A stretch of 64,000 bases of DNA from positions 1,426,001 through 1,490,000 of the forward strand of contig NZ_LR738855.1 of the NCBI RefSeq assembly GCF_902702935.1, written 5' to 3'. This stretch comes from Corynebacterium rouxii (GTDB lineage Bacteria; Actinomycetota; Actinomycetes; Mycobacteriales; Mycobacteriaceae). Numbering within the stretch: the stretch's first letter is position 1; each line of letters starts with the position of its first letter. Below are positions 9,587 to 18,905 of the stretch, piece by piece. Below the pieces are notes generated by a model. That model had not been told where the DNA came from and ran no database searches. It saw only the letters and a list, made by a program, of their open reading frames with translations. The position numbers and the translations under genes are program-made.

Positions 9587-10060
9587 TCACTTGTTTTGGT
9601 TTAATTCATTGACTTTTTGATTTACACACTCTTGCTGCTGCTCAGAGGTTTCTAGGGATGCACATTCTACGAAATTGTCTTTGAGTACGATGAACACCAA
9701 TATAGCTGCCGCTACCGAAATGATGGTAACAACCAAACCAATAATGAGGGCAGAAATCGTCATGCCTTTTCGGGGCTCGCTGCCCAAAGGCATTTTACGA
9801 AGTTTGATGAGAGAAACAATCGCGAGAATGACCGAAATGACGGCTGGCATCCAAGCAAAACCAGTACCAAAAATACTGAGAAGTACCACGACAGAAACGA
9901 TTGCCAAGCCTAAGGCCCAAGGGGCCAAAGCATTTTTCATTGGTAACTGCTCGTCTATTGGAAGATCAGTTGGGTAGCCCGCTGTTGGATAGCCCCCATT
10001 GCCTAGATCATTGCCAAATTGTGGTTCACCGGCAGGGTAAGAATCATTTGGTGTAGTCAC
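9587..10060 (-). CDS. DUF4190-type small membrane protein
   Basis: 157-residue protein with a Pro/Gly/Tyr-rich cytoplasmic N-terminus (about residues 1-40), then three hydrophobic segments at roughly 46-64, 68-85 and 100-125. The order AWMPAVISVILAIVSLIKLRK followed by a small loop and GMTISALIIGLVV is typical of DUF4190. The C-terminal 25 residues contain two Cys (VECASLE, QQECVNQ) and would lie outside the membrane. Function unknown. It is isolated between sigA and a helicase gene. Confidence 0.75.
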   Translation of the reverse strand: MTTPNDSYPAGEPQFGNDLGNGGYPTAGYPTDLPIDEQLPMKNALAPWALGLAIVSVVVLLSIFGTGFAWMPAVISVILAIVSLIKLRKMPLGSEPRKGMTISALIIGLVVTIISVAAAILVFIVLKDNFVECASLETSEQQQECVNQKVNELNQNK

Positions 10061-10168
10061 GGTTCCCTTTCAATAGACTGAATTTTGCACTTTACTTCTT
10101 TTAATAAAGCATTGCTTTTTCTATTATGCACAAAAGTGAGCTTGTATGAGGAAAATTTTTATATTCTT

Positions 10169-11881
10169 TTACCAACGTCGTAGATAATCGATACGCGCTT
10201 GAAGTTGCTCAGCAGAACACATTGCAGTAGGTGGACCACCACATTTTTTTCGCACTTCTGTATGAATTGCACCATGCGGTCGTCCCGTGCGACCTGCAGT
10301 GATCGAGACTAGGGCATTTAGTTCTTTTCGCAACTGTGGAATCTTCACAGATGCGACATCATGAACTTCAGATTCGCGCTCCTTTTTCCGTTTCTCCCTT
10401 TCTTCATTTTCTAGTTGTTGGCGTTTTTTCGCTTCTTCGTCTCGGACATTGAGCTGCTCGGTCTGATGTTTACGTAATAGCGCTCGCATCTGATCTGCAT
10501 CTAACAGTCCTGGAAGGCCAAGATAATCAGCCTCCTCATCAGAACCCGTAAATGTACCAGTTCCGTAAGAAGAACCATCATAAATAAGCGAATCAAGCTC
10601 GGCTTCCGCACCAATTGATTCGTAAGAACGAAGCTCGTCTTTTTCTGTTTCTTCCCTATTTGCTTGCGCTAATAGTTCGTCATCCCATCCTTCGTTAGGC
10701 CGGTCCGGTTTACCGAGTACATGGTCACGGGAGTTTTCCAATTTGGCCGCAAGATCTAACAACACTGGAACTGATGGTAAGAACACTGAGGCGGTCTCTC
10801 CTTTTTTACGTGAACGCACGAATCGGCCGATTGCCTGTGCAAAAAACAAAGGAGTTGAAGCAGAGGTAGCGTACACGCCGACAGCTAGCCGAGGTACGTC
10901 CACACCTTCCGACACCATACGAACTGCGACCATCCATTCATCGGTATTGTCGCTAAAGTCTTCAATTCGTTTCGATGCTCCGACTTCATCTGAAAGCACG
11001 ACAGTTACTGGAGTCGACGAAATCTTTTCCAAGATCTTGGCATACGCTCGAGCTGTTGTCGTATCAGTTGCTATAACTAATCCGCCAGCATCGGGAATGC
11101 TCCGCCGTAACTGCAATAACCGAGTGTGAGCAGCTTGCAATACGGCAGGTATCCAATCTCCTTTAGGATCAAGAGCAGTCTTCCACGCCCGAGCAGTTTG
11201 TTCTGGATTAAGTGGTTCTCCTAGTCGTGCAGAGAATTCTTCGCCTGCGCTAGTCCGCCATCGAGCTTCGCCAGAATATGCGAGGAATACAACTGGACGC
11301 ACTACGCCGTCAGCAAGAGCATCTGAGTATCCATAGGTGTGGTCTGATCTCGAGACAAGATGACCTTCACCGTCCTCCTCGTACCTGACAAATGGAATCG
11401 TAGAATCGTCGGAACGAAATGGCGTACCAGTAAGCGCTAATCGACGTTCAGCGTCTCCGTATGCCTCTCTTATGCCGTCACCCCAGCTCTTTGCATCGCC
11501 TCCGTGATGGATCTCATCCAAAATTACCAACGTCTTTTTGGAAGTAGCTACAGCATAGTGTTTAAAGGGATGCATAGAAACTTGGGCATAGGTCACCACA
11601 ACGCCGTCATATTGCGGGTTGACTGCGTCAGAGTTCTTAAAGTGGGGATCTAAAGAAAGCCCTACCCTAGCAGCCGATTGAGCCCACTGAATCTTCAAAT
11701 GTTCAGTGGGCACGACAACAATAACTCGATCTACGGTTTTGTTCCCCATCAACTCTGTAGCCACGCGCAATGCGAAGGTCGTTTTGCCTGCTCCAGGTGT
11801 AGCAACAGCGAGAAAGTCTTTGGGGGCTTGCATCATATACTTAGTCAGCGCTTTTCGCTGCCAAGCGCGTAGTCCCATCAC
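10169..11881 (-). CDS. superfamily II DEAD/DEAH-type helicase
   Basis: 570-residue ATP-dependent helicase of unknown substrate. Visible motifs in order: RAWQRKAL at the N-terminus, Walker A ATPGAGKTTFAL (about residue 28), VIVVVPTEHLKIQWAQSA (Ia), DEIHHGGD (II, about residue 123), ALTGTPFRSDD (III), MVSEGVDVPR (V) and QAIGRFVRSRKKGE (VI). The C-terminal 120 residues are highly charged, with a Glu/Lys/Arg-rich helix. It overlaps the upstream DUF3039 gene by four bases (ATGA), so the two are translationally coupled. The arrangement is conserved near sigA/sigB in corynebacteria, suggesting a housekeeping rather than a defence role. Confidence 0.9.
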   Translation of the reverse strand: MMGLRAWQRKALTKYMMQAPKDFLAVATPGAGKTTFALRVATELMGNKTVDRVIVVVPTEHLKIQWAQSAARVGLSLDPHFKNSDAVNPQYDGVVVTYAQVSMHPFKHYAVATSKKTLVILDEIHHGGDAKSWGDGIREAYGDAERRLALTGTPFRSDDSTIPFVRYEEDGEGHLVSRSDHTYGYSDALADGVVRPVVFLAYSGEARWRTSAGEEFSARLGEPLNPEQTARAWKTALDPKGDWIPAVLQAAHTRLLQLRRSIPDAGGLVIATDTTTARAYAKILEKISSTPVTVVLSDEVGASKRIEDFSDNTDEWMVAVRMVSEGVDVPRLAVGVYATSASTPLFFAQAIGRFVRSRKKGETASVFLPSVPVLLDLAAKLENSRDHVLGKPDRPNEGWDDELLAQANREETEKDELRSYESIGAEAELDSLIYDGSSYGTGTFTGSDEEADYLGLPGLLDADQMRALLRKHQTEQLNVRDEEAKKRQQLENEEREKRKKERESEVHDVASVKIPQLRKELNALVSITAGRTGRPHGAIHTEVRKKCGGPPTAMCSAEQLQARIDYLRRW

Positions 11882-12117
11882 TTTTTACGCAGTCCCCGAT
11901 ACACGCGTTCGCAATCAGGACACACAGGTGATCCAGGTTTTGCTTGCTTAGTCACGGGGAATGCTTCTCCGCACAAAGCAACTACCATTCGACCGGACAC
12001 CGCCGAATCCACGATCTGGTCTTTCTTCACATAATGGAAGAACTTTGGAGTGTCATCTCCGGTGTTTGTTTCTTCCCTTATGTCAGGACGTTCGATAGTT
12101 TTCGTGCTAGTACTCAC
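11878..12117 (-). CDS. DUF3039 family protein
   Basis: Small actinobacterial protein of 79 residues, upstream of and overlapping the helicase gene. One Cys in VALCGEAF and two in VCPDCERVYRGLRKK suggest a metal-binding knuckle. No membrane segment or signal. Its invariable position next to the helicase suggests a partner or adaptor, but this is inference from context. Confidence 0.85.
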   Translation of the reverse strand: MSTSTKTIERPDIREETNTGDDTPKFFHYVKKDQIVDSAVSGRMVVALCGEAFPVTKQAKPGSPVCPDCERVYRGLRKK

Positions 12118-12176
12118 GCCCCCTATATTGCACCATTTTGCGCCAACTTGCCTACGCGGGTCTACCCTTATGACTC

Positions 12177-12665
12177 ATGGACGAGGACTCACTGACACAT
12201 ACGCACGCGGATTTTTCTCATCATTCTGTAAATGAAGTGCATATTAGTTCTGGTAAACGTGCTTTTCGACGTATCTTGGGTCATCGTGTCGAATTAGTCA
12301 CGGATGCATCTCGTGGTCCAGAACAAGATCGACGTCATCGCGAAGTCGTATATGTATGGCTGCAAGGGCTTCGCATCCCTTTTTTAGTCGCTTCGATGGC
12401 TACGTACATGTGGTTGCATAACGTAGTCGTTTCAGTAATTTTATTTGTTATTTGTATTCCATTGCCTTGGATCGCAGTTGTGATCGCTAATGGTGTGGGC
12501 GAGAAACGTGATCCTCGTAAAAAAGCCGTGTACAAACCTGCTGTAGCCCGTGAACAGGCCGAATATGTAGCGCTCAATCAGACAAACCGTAGGGATTTAG
12601 ACCAGAAGTCCAGCGATTGTTTAGATGATACGAACCCGATGGTGATCGATATGGATTCCGATTAG
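12177..12665 (+). CDS. DUF3099 family membrane protein
   Basis: 162-residue protein, divergent from DUF3039. After a hydrophilic N-terminus (TDASRGPEQDRRHRE) come two adjacent membrane segments (about residues 64-82 and 87-107; ILFVICIPLPWIAVVIANG), then the conserved basic loop GEKRDPRKK and an acidic tail. This is the family pattern for DUF3099. Function is unknown. Confidence 0.82.
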   Translation: MDEDSLTHTHADFSHHSVNEVHISSGKRAFRRILGHRVELVTDASRGPEQDRRHREVVYVWLQGLRIPFLVASMATYMWLHNVVVSVILFVICIPLPWIAVVIANGVGEKRDPRKKAVYKPAVAREQAEYVALNQTNRRDLDQKSSDCLDDTNPMVIDMDSD

Positions 12666-12707
12666 GATCAAAGATTCGTCTACCAACAGCAGTCAGGATA
12701 TTCAGCA

Positions 12708-14243
12708 ATGCGCACCCCCTTAAGTTCCGTCACACCTCAATTGGTTCAACGATTCCACGAGCTGGGTTTTACGCCTTCGTCAATTCGAGATTTTCTTGGA
12801 CGCCCAGGCTTTGCGGCAATCAGTAGAGGCGAACCGGCTTCTGTGCTCTATGCCATGAGAGAAAACGAAGACTGTGATTTCTATCCTTTGATCGCAACGT
12901 TTATTCTTCATCGCCCAGTGGCTACCGAGGCATTGCGTCGAGTTCTAGGTGGATCGCTAACGGATCAATTGACGGAAACTCATGTTCTCGAAATTGCCGA
13001 AGCATCGGAAGCGCATCTCACCGCAAAAATCGATATTCGTTGGCTTGAGCTTGAAGATGACCTATTTTGGGTATTTTCCGACACCGATGCTTCAATGATT
13101 GCCGACTATGTTCCTGGCAAGGATCATGTGCTCGGCGTTGGGGCGGCAAGTCTTTCACTACTAGCGACTACCCCGCGTTCACCAGTTAATTCTGTTTTGG
13201 ACTTAGGTGCTGGTTCTGGTGTGCAGGCACTAGGACAATTGAGACATGCTCGATCAGTCACAGCAACCGATGTACATTCCCGAGCTCTCGATTTCGCGGA
13301 GGCTACGTTTGCTGGAGCGCATTTCGATGTAGAAATTCTCGATGGTTCTTGGTTCGAACCCATTAAGAATCGGAAGTTCGACCGCATCGTAGCCAACCCA
13401 CCTTTTGTGGTGGGTCCACCCGAAATCGAGCATGTTTATCGGGACTCAGGTCTTGATTTAGATGGCGCAACGGAAACGGTGGTTCGTGGAGCAGTAGATC
13501 ATCTTCATTCCAATGGCACGGCACACCTTTTGGGGTCATGGGTCCATAAAAATGGCGAGTCTGTTGCTTCGCGTGTCGCAGAGTGGATTCCCAGCCACGG
13601 CGTAATCGCTTGGTTTTTGCAGCGCGACTCGGTGGATCCAATTCAATATGTCAATACTTGGTTACGTGACGAGTCTATCGATCCCCGCTCTGAAATCGGT
13701 TTTAAGCGAACTCGGTCATGGTTGGACCATTTTTCGAGAGCAAAAGTCGAAGCTGTGGGATTTGGCTATGTAGCCATCCAACGTGTCGATGATTCCATTC
13801 CTTCTGAAGTTTATTTCGAGGAGTTGACGCATCAGATTGACGATTATCTCGGTGATGAGATTGAAGAGTTTTTTGTGCGTGTGGATTGGCTTCGTGAAAA
13901 AGACCTTGACGGCATCGCACAGTCACAGTTTTATCTACGGCCAGGGGTTGCAAAAGAATCCGTTTCAGTCACCGACATTGACTCTGGAATGGGATTTACA
14001 CATCTCAAATATCGAATCACGAGGACTGATGGTCCACGCTGGAGCCATGAGGTTGACGAACACATTGTTTCTGTCATCGCTGGATTACATCCTGAAGGCT
14101 TGACGCTTGAAGACGTCGCCACGCTTTATGCGGTCAGCAATGGGCTTGACGACGAATCCTTTGTTGATGCCATTATTGATCCAGTCGTGGCCCTTGTCCG
14201 CCACGGTATTCTTCTACCAGCCGAGATCACAAAGGGATGGTGA
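12708..14243 (+). CDS. class I SAM-dependent methyltransferase (HemK/RsmC-like, with N-terminal DUF7059-like region)
   Basis: 511-residue methyltransferase. The SAM site [19 protein letters not shown] is near residue 165 and [12 protein letters not shown] (the NPPF/Y motif of N-methyltransferases acting on amide or exocyclic amino groups) near residue 227. About 150 residues precede and 250 follow the catalytic domain. The target may be rRNA, tRNA or a protein glutamine. The deacylase remnant begins 10 bases after its stop, so the two are probably cotranscribed. Confidence 0.88.
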   Translation: MRTPLSSVTPQLVQRFHELGFTPSSIRDFLGRPGFAAISRGEPASVLYAMRENEDCDFYPLIATFILHRPVATEALRRVLGGSLTDQLTETHVLEIAEASEAHLTAKIDIRWLELEDDLFWVFSDTDASMIADYVPGKDHVLGVGAASLSLLATTPRSPVNSVLDLGAGSGVQALGQLRHARSVTATDVHSRALDFAEATFAGAHFDVEILDGSWFEPIKNRKFDRIVANPPFVVGPPEIEHVYRDSGLDLDGATETVVRGAVDHLHSNGTAHLLGSWVHKNGESVASRVAEWIPSHGVIAWFLQRDSVDPIQYVNTWLRDESIDPRSEIGFKRTRSWLDHFSRAKVEAVGFGYVAIQRVDDSIPSEVYFEELTHQIDDYLGDEIEEFFVRVDWLREKDLDGIAQSQFYLRPGVAKESVSVTDIDSGMGFTHLKYRITRTDGPRWSHEVDEHIVSVIAGLHPEGLTLEDVATLYAVSNGLDDESFVDAIIDPVVALVRHGILLPAEITKGW

Positions 14244-14253
14244 CTACTCAACC

Positions 14254-14571
14254 GTGCGAGCTGTATTGACTCGAGTACTCAGCGCTTCTGTGACCGTCGA
14301 TAATGTTGTCGTTGGGGAAAGAAACTGCCCTTCCGCTGGAGGGATTCTTGCTTTGGTCGGAGTCGACCGCGATGACAGTGCTGCCGCATGGGAAACGATG
14401 ACTCGCAAGATTGCAGTGCTTCGAATCCTCAAAGCCGAAGAAACCATCACCAAGATCACAAACGGGCTGCGGTCCCGCGAAATATCCGTTTATGAAGGAA
14501 GGTTCGGAGCAGATATGCAGGTGGAATCCGTCAATGACGGACCGTTCACCGTAATCGTCGAATGCCCTTAG
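14254..14571 (+). CDS. dtd: D-aminoacyl-tRNA deacylase-like protein with internal deletion, probably inactive
   Basis: The family removes D-amino acids from mis-charged tRNA. From GTG 14254 the frame reads [20 protein letters not shown], the typical Dtd N-terminus, and it ends with [20 protein letters not shown], the typical Dtd C-terminus containing NxGPxT. Between LRILKAEE and [11 protein letters not shown] about 40 residues normally present are absent, including the SQFTLYG catalytic motif. The product has 105 residues instead of about 145. The frame is intact, so this is an in-frame deletion rather than a frameshift. Expression is possible but catalysis is unlikely. Confidence 0.8.
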   Translation: MRAVLTRVLSASVTVDNVVVGERNCPSAGGILALVGVDRDDSAAAWETMTRKIAVLRILKAEETITKITNGLRSREISVYEGRFGADMQVESVNDGPFTVIVECP

Positions 14572-14593
14572 TTTCCCCACACATGGGGGTAAT

Positions 14594-14622
14594 GGAACTA
14601 GATTTATCGATCTACCGTTATT
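14594..14622 (+). promoter_or_regulatory. SigH-type promoter of sigB
   Basis: GGAAC at 14594-14598 and CGTTATT at 14616-14622, separated by 17 bp, match the GGAA(T/C)-N-GTT pattern of actinobacterial SigH promoters. SigH control of sigB is established in related actinobacteria. Confidence 0.65.
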
Positions 14623-14654
14623 CCATGTGTAGCAACGAGAGCTAGGAGGTCATT

Positions 14655-15644
14655 ATGACAAGCCCTTCCGACGTGGAAGCATCCACGGAGACCGTCGACC
14701 GCGGTAGCCGCAGGAATCAAACGAATGATAACCCTTCAGCAGATCTCGTTCGTGTCTACCTCAATGGCATCGGTAAAACTGCCCTACTCAATGCCGAAGA
14801 TGAGGTCGAGCTCGCACAGACCATTGAAGTTGGCCTCTATGCGGAATATCTCTTAGAGAATTCCCAAGAGCCACTGACCCGCGCAATGAAAAGGGACCTT
14901 AAAGTGCTGGTCAAGGAAGGGCGCAAGGCACGTTCTCACCTACTAGAGGCCAATTTACGTCTTGTGGTATCCCTAGCAAAGCGTTACACCGGTCGCGGCA
15001 TGCCCCTACTGGACCTCATTCAAGAAGGTAATTTGGGACTCATCCGCGCAATGGAAAAGTTTGATTACTCCAAGGGATTTAAGTTTTCCACCTATGCCAC
15101 TTGGTGGATCCGCCAAGCCATCACACGCGGCATGGCAGATCAGTCCCGAACAATTCGCTTACCTGTCCACCTCGTAGAGCAAGTAAACAAGCTTTCTCGA
15201 ATCAAACGCGAGATGTATCAACAGCTCGGACGTGAAGCAACCAATGAAGAGCTTGCGGAAGAATCTGGCATTGAAGAATCCAAAATTGAAATGTTGCTTC
15301 GCCAGTCTCGTGACCCAGTAAGCCTAGATATGCCAGTTGGTGCCGATGAAGAGGCCCCACTTGGTGATTTTATCGAGGATTCCGAGGCGACTGATGCCGA
15401 ATCAGCTGTAGTTGCTTCGTTGCGCCACTCTGATATCAGAACGGTTTTGGACACTTTGGAGCAACGTGAACAGGACGTTATTCGCCTTCGTTATGGGCTC
15501 GATGATGGAGTTCCCCGCACTTTAGATCAAATTGGTCGTCAATTTGGACTGTCTCGTGAAAGAGTCCGCCAAATTGAACGCGAGGTCATGTCGAAACTGC
15601 GTGACGGTGCCCGTGCCGAAAAACTTCGAGCATACGCACAATAA
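14655..15644 (+). CDS. sigB: group 2 sigma factor SigB
   Basis: Non-essential primary-like sigma factor for stress and stationary phase. The 329 residues cover regions 1.2 to 4.2 without the long N-terminus of Sig[58 protein letters not shown], and [20 protein letters not shown]. Start ATG at 14655 has a strong AGGAGG site. The SigH-like promoter upstream and the position before dtxR match other corynebacteria. Confidence 0.97.
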   Translation: MTSPSDVEASTETVDRGSRRNQTNDNPSADLVRVYLNGIGKTALLNAEDEVELAQTIEVGLYAEYLLENSQEPLTRAMKRDLKVLVKEGRKARSHLLEANLRLVVSLAKRYTGRGMPLLDLIQEGNLGLIRAMEKFDYSKGFKFSTYATWWIRQAITRGMADQSRTIRLPVHLVEQVNKLSRIKREMYQQLGREATNEELAEESGIEESKIEMLLRQSRDPVSLDMPVGADEEAPLGDFIEDSEATDAESAVVASLRHSDIRTVLDTLEQREQDVIRLRYGLDDGVPRTLDQIGRQFGLSRERVRQIEREVMSKLRDGARAEKLRAYAQ

Positions 15645-15680
15645 AGCGTTTGCTTAGATATGCCTACCAATAAAGACATA

Positions 15681-15715
15681 AACGCCTATTAAAAGTCATC
15701 TTTAGATTAGGCGTT
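15681..15715 (+). terminator. possible sigB terminator
   Basis: AACGCCTA / TAGGCGTT, 8-bp arms with a 19-base AT-rich loop, followed by ATAATTAAAG. Weak but correctly placed. Confidence 0.4.
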
Positions 15716-15788
15716 ATAATTAAAGTCTCATCGAAAAACGCGCTGCGGGACTACAACTCAACAAGAAAACGATTCCATATTGTTCACG

Positions 15789-15804
15789 CTACAATTCGTT
15801 GTAG
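15789..15804 (+). promoter_or_regulatory. UUCG-tetraloop hairpin upstream of dtxR
   Basis: CTACAA-TTCG-TTGTAG is a perfect 6-bp stem with the extra-stable UUCG loop, 68 bases before dtxR. If it lies in the mRNA leader it would fold; as DNA it is also a dyad. Confidence 0.35.
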
Positions 15805-15871
15805 ATTGATAGGAATTGATCACCAGCACACAACGCAGTCTCCACTGGCATTATAAGGAAAGAGGCTTACA

Positions 15872-16552
15872 ATGAAGGACTTAGTCGATACCACAGAGAT
15901 GTACTTACGTACTATCTATGAGTTGGAAGAAGAGGGAGTCACTCCTCTTCGCGCTAGGATCGCTGAGCGTCTGGAACAATCTGGACCTACAGTTAGCCAA
16001 ACCGTTGCCCGTATGGAGCGCGATGGACTTGTCGTTGTCGCCTCAGACCGCAGTCTACAAATGACGCCGACAGGCCGCACTTTAGCGACTGCAGTCATGC
16101 GTAAACATCGCTTAGCTGAGCGTCTTCTTACCGATATCATTGGCCTAGATATCAATAAAGTTCACGATGAAGCCTGCCGCTGGGAACACGTTATGAGTGA
16201 CGAAGTTGAACGCAGGCTCGTAAAAGTACTAAAAGATGTCAGTCGGTCCCCCTTCGGAAACCCAATTCCAGGTCTTGACGAACTCGGCGTAGGCAATTCT
16301 GACGTGGCAGCCCCCGGAACTCGCGTTATCGACGCTGCCACCAGTATGCCCCGCAAAGTGCGCATTGTTCAGATTAACGAAATCTTCCAAGTTGAAACGG
16401 ATCAGTTCACACAGCTCCTCGATGCTGATATCCGTGTTGGATCAGAAGTCGAAATTGTCGATAGAGACGGCCACATCACGTTGAGCCGTAATGGAAAAGA
16501 TGTCGAACTTATCGATGATCTGGCTCACACTATTCGTATCGAAGAACTCTAA
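15872..16552 (+). CDS. dtxR: iron-dependent transcriptional repressor DtxR (diphtheria toxin repressor)
   Basis: Fe2+-activated repressor of iron uptake, siderophore and (in lysogens) toxin genes. The 226-residue protein has an N-terminal winged helix (residues 1-73), a dimerization/metal domain and a C-terminal SH3-like domain. Metal ligands are all present: H79, E83, H98, E170 and Q173 (ancillary site), M10, C102, E105 and H106 (primary site). It is nearly identical to the C. diphtheriae protein as I recall it; residues 145 (Val), 206 (Arg) and 214 (Ile) appear to differ from the reference. It is followed 22 bases later by galE. RBS GGAAAGAGG. Confidence 0.98.
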   Translation: MKDLVDTTEMYLRTIYELEEEGVTPLRARIAERLEQSGPTVSQTVARMERDGLVVVASDRSLQMTPTGRTLATAVMRKHRLAERLLTDIIGLDINKVHDEACRWEHVMSDEVERRLVKVLKDVSRSPFGNPIPGLDELGVGNSDVAAPGTRVIDAATSMPRKVRIVQINEIFQVETDQFTQLLDADIRVGSEVEIVDRDGHITLSRNGKDVELIDDLAHTIRIEEL

Positions 16553-16574
16553 ATACTAAAGGCGGCGAAATTAG

Positions 16575-17561
16575 ATGAAACTCCTCGTTACCGGTGGTGC
16601 CGGATACGTAGGAAGTGTCTGTTCCACTGTTCTGCTCGAACAGGGGCACGAAGTAACCATTGTCGATAATCTTACAACCGGCAATCGCGATGCTGTTCCG
16701 CTGGGAGCTTCTTTTATCGAGGGTGATATCAAAGACGTTGCGGAAAACGTTTTATCATCTGATTCTTTTGACGCGGTTCTTCACTTCGCAGCTCGTTCAC
16801 TTGTAGGCGAATCAGTTGAAAAGCCAGATGAATATTGGCAGCACAACATGGTGACCACACTCGCACTTCTTGATGCCATGAAGCGTAATAGCGTGCGAAA
16901 TATTGTCTTTTCTTCGACAGCTGCTACATACGGCGAACCCGAAACAGTCCCGATTACTGAAGACGCCCCTACCCACCCAACAAATCCATACGGCGCAACC
17001 AAGCTATCTATCGACTACGCGATCACATCATATGCGCATGCATATGGGTTTGCTGCGACGAGTCTGCGATACTTCAACGTAGCTGGCGCATATGGTTTGG
17101 TGGGTGAAAATCGAGAAATAGAAACCCATCTCATTCCGCTCGTTTTACAAGTAGCACTGGGACACCGTGACAAGATTTTCCTGTTTGGTGATGACTGGCC
17201 AACTGAAGATGGAACCCCAATCCGCGATTACATTCATATTCGCGATCTTGCAGATGCCCATATTTTGGCACTTCAAAGTAACGTCGAAGGCAGCCACCGG
17301 ATCTTTAATCTCGGATCCGGTGAAGGATATTCAGTCAAACAGGTCATTGATACCTGCAGAGAAGTTACCGGTCATCCCATCCCCGCTGAGGTGGCTCCTC
17401 GACGGGCTGGTGATCCTGCAGTGCTCATTGCATCATCGGCTAAGGCACAATCCGAACTAGGATGGAAGCCACAACGCACTGATCTGCACACGATCGTTTC
17501 TGATGCTTGGGATTTTACGTCTCAACTCGGAGACAAAGCCCATAGCGCTTCTCGCGGATAA
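16575..17561 (+). CDS. galE: UDP-glucose 4-epimerase
   Basis: Interconverts UDP-glucose and UDP-galactose, supplying galactofuranose for arabinogalactan. The 328-residue short-chain dehydrogenase has the NAD-binding GGAGYVGS loop at the N-terminus, [10 protein letters not shown], and the catalytic YGATK (Tyr-x-x-x-Lys, about residue 140). C-terminal [14 protein letters not shown] and LGWKP motifs are typical. It lies directly behind dtxR, an arrangement known in C. diphtheriae. RBS GGCGGCG is weak. Confidence 0.95.
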   Translation: MKLLVTGGAGYVGSVCSTVLLEQGHEVTIVDNLTTGNRDAVPLGASFIEGDIKDVAENVLSSDSFDAVLHFAARSLVGESVEKPDEYWQHNMVTTLALLDAMKRNSVRNIVFSSTAATYGEPETVPITEDAPTHPTNPYGATKLSIDYAITSYAHAYGFAATSLRYFNVAGAYGLVGENREIETHLIPLVLQVALGHRDKIFLFGDDWPTEDGTPIRDYIHIRDLADAHILALQSNVEGSHRIFNLGSGEGYSVKQVIDTCREVTGHPIPAEVAPRRAGDPAVLIASSAKAQSELGWKPQRTDLHTIVSDAWDFTSQLGDKAHSASRG

Positions 17562-17589
17562 CAACGAGTAGGTTTATCTTTTACAGTCC

Positions 17590-17618
17590 GCGGTGTGATT
17601 ACTTAGTAGTCACACCGC
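17590..17618. terminator. bidirectional terminator, overlaps the DUF4192 stop codon
   Basis: GCGGTGTGA / TCACACCGC with an 11-base loop. The right arm contains the last two codons and TGA stop (17610-17612) of the minus-strand DUF4192 gene; ATTTTACATTTG follows on the plus side. Confidence 0.75.
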
Positions 17619-18653
17619 AGATTTTACATTTGTTGACTCACCGAAATGTTTCTGAGCTTCCTGACTCCCATTGATAACAAGATCAATAATGGATCCAGAT
17701 AAACCTCGATAATAAGCTTCTGCTACAAGAGCCGTGAGATGGTGAAAAGGCAGGGTATTATGAGCTGCTTGCAGAACACAAGTTATGTGGTTACCCCACG
17801 GGGAATCGACAATGCATAAAGCGTACAAAGCCAATGCATTTGCCCGTACAAACCCCTTAGTATGACGCGATACGTAACACAGAGCTCCCTTAACAGTATT
17901 TGCGTTTAGTACACAGTATTCGATGATGATGTCTCTCGACATTTTATTCTTGAGAAACGCTGCTACCGTCAATGCGGCATCTGTGATGAGTTTTTCTGTC
18001 CGCATCAACTCCACCGCTTGTGAAAAAGCATCAATACATTCCTGTGCAGATCTAAATGAAGTCGATGGATCGTCGAAAAGCTCCGCGTATCGCTCTGCAA
18101 TTAGATATTCATCCCATTGCTCTGATTCCTCAGCTTGCGCGTAATGTTTTTCAATGTCCTTTCGTGAAAGCTCAGGAAGGTGTCCAGCATGAATCATTTC
18201 ACCCGTTATTCCAGTATTCGCGATGAGTGGAATCCGACCGTTGCGCCACGATTGATATTCAAGTGCAGCCTCGGTCATTGCTTCATTTAGCCAAATAGCG
18301 TCATACTTTCCGCCAGATTCAATCGCAGAGGTATACCAACACGCGTCAAATGGAACTATTTCACAATCCGCAACAAATTCAATCAATCCTTTTAGATCTT
18401 CAATGGCCTCTGGCTTCTGTTCAGAGATAATAAGACCAAAGACTAGATCTGGCTCGATTGTAGAAAGAGTGTCGCCAATATCTGAAAGGTAACGAAGATC
18501 TTTCAAATCAAGCCGCATGACTGGCCCCAGCTGGTAACATGACTCTTCTGTATGCATCAGTGTAAGTACGACAATTGACTCTTCGGGATAAAATCCAAAA
18601 ATTCCTGGAATGCTAGCAAACATTTCGCTAGGCGAATGTGGTGTTGAAGTCAT
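17610..18653 (-). CDS. DUF4192 family protein
   Basis: 347-residue actinobacterial protein of unknown function. The N-terminus (SPSEMFASIPGIFGFYPEESIVVLTL) is the family signature, followed by VMRLDLKDL. The rest is mixed alpha/beta with a helical C-terminal half (AAFLKNKMSRDIIIEYC, ALYALCIVDSPWG). No signal peptide. Convergent with galE; upstream on its far side lies a DnaA-box cluster. Confidence 0.85.
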   Translation of the reverse strand: MTSTPHSPSEMFASIPGIFGFYPEESIVVLTLMHTEESCYQLGPVMRLDLKDLRYLSDIGDTLSTIEPDLVFGLIISEQKPEAIEDLKGLIEFVADCEIVPFDACWYTSAIESGGKYDAIWLNEAMTEAALEYQSWRNGRIPLIANTGITGEMIHAGHLPELSRKDIEKHYAQAEESEQWDEYLIAERYAELFDDPSTSFRSAQECIDAFSQAVELMRTEKLITDAALTVAAFLKNKMSRDIIIEYCVLNANTVKGALCYVSRHTKGFVRANALALYALCIVDSPWGNHITCVLQAAHNTLPFHHLTALVAEAYYRGLSGSIIDLVINGSQEAQKHFGESTNVKSAV

Positions 18654-18654
18654 A

Positions 18655-18763
18655 AGTGGATAATCGCACTAACAACAACAAGTCTGCTGTACTCAGACAA
18701 AACACCTGTGGATAAATATCCATGCAAGCTCGGAAACCTGGTTTTTTCACCGAGTTATCCACA
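18655..18763. promoter_or_regulatory. cluster of three DnaA boxes
   Basis: TGTGGATAA at 18707-18715 and TTATCCACA at 18755-18763 are perfect DnaA boxes in opposite orientation; AGTGGATAA at 18655-18663 has one mismatch. The two perfect boxes also form 10-bp arms CTGTGGATAA / TTATCCACAG. They lie between the divergent DUF4192 and PAC2 genes. Confidence 0.6.
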
Positions 18764-18905
18764 GATTTCTCAATAATGAGGAACAATCCAGCACAATAAC
18801 GCGTTATCGTGTATAGGACCGAGTCGCGTTTTGTATAACCCCTCAATGAGTTATGGTCATAAGAGCTTGTGCATCGATTTCGGTCTGAGTGAGGAGAAGC
18901 AAATT

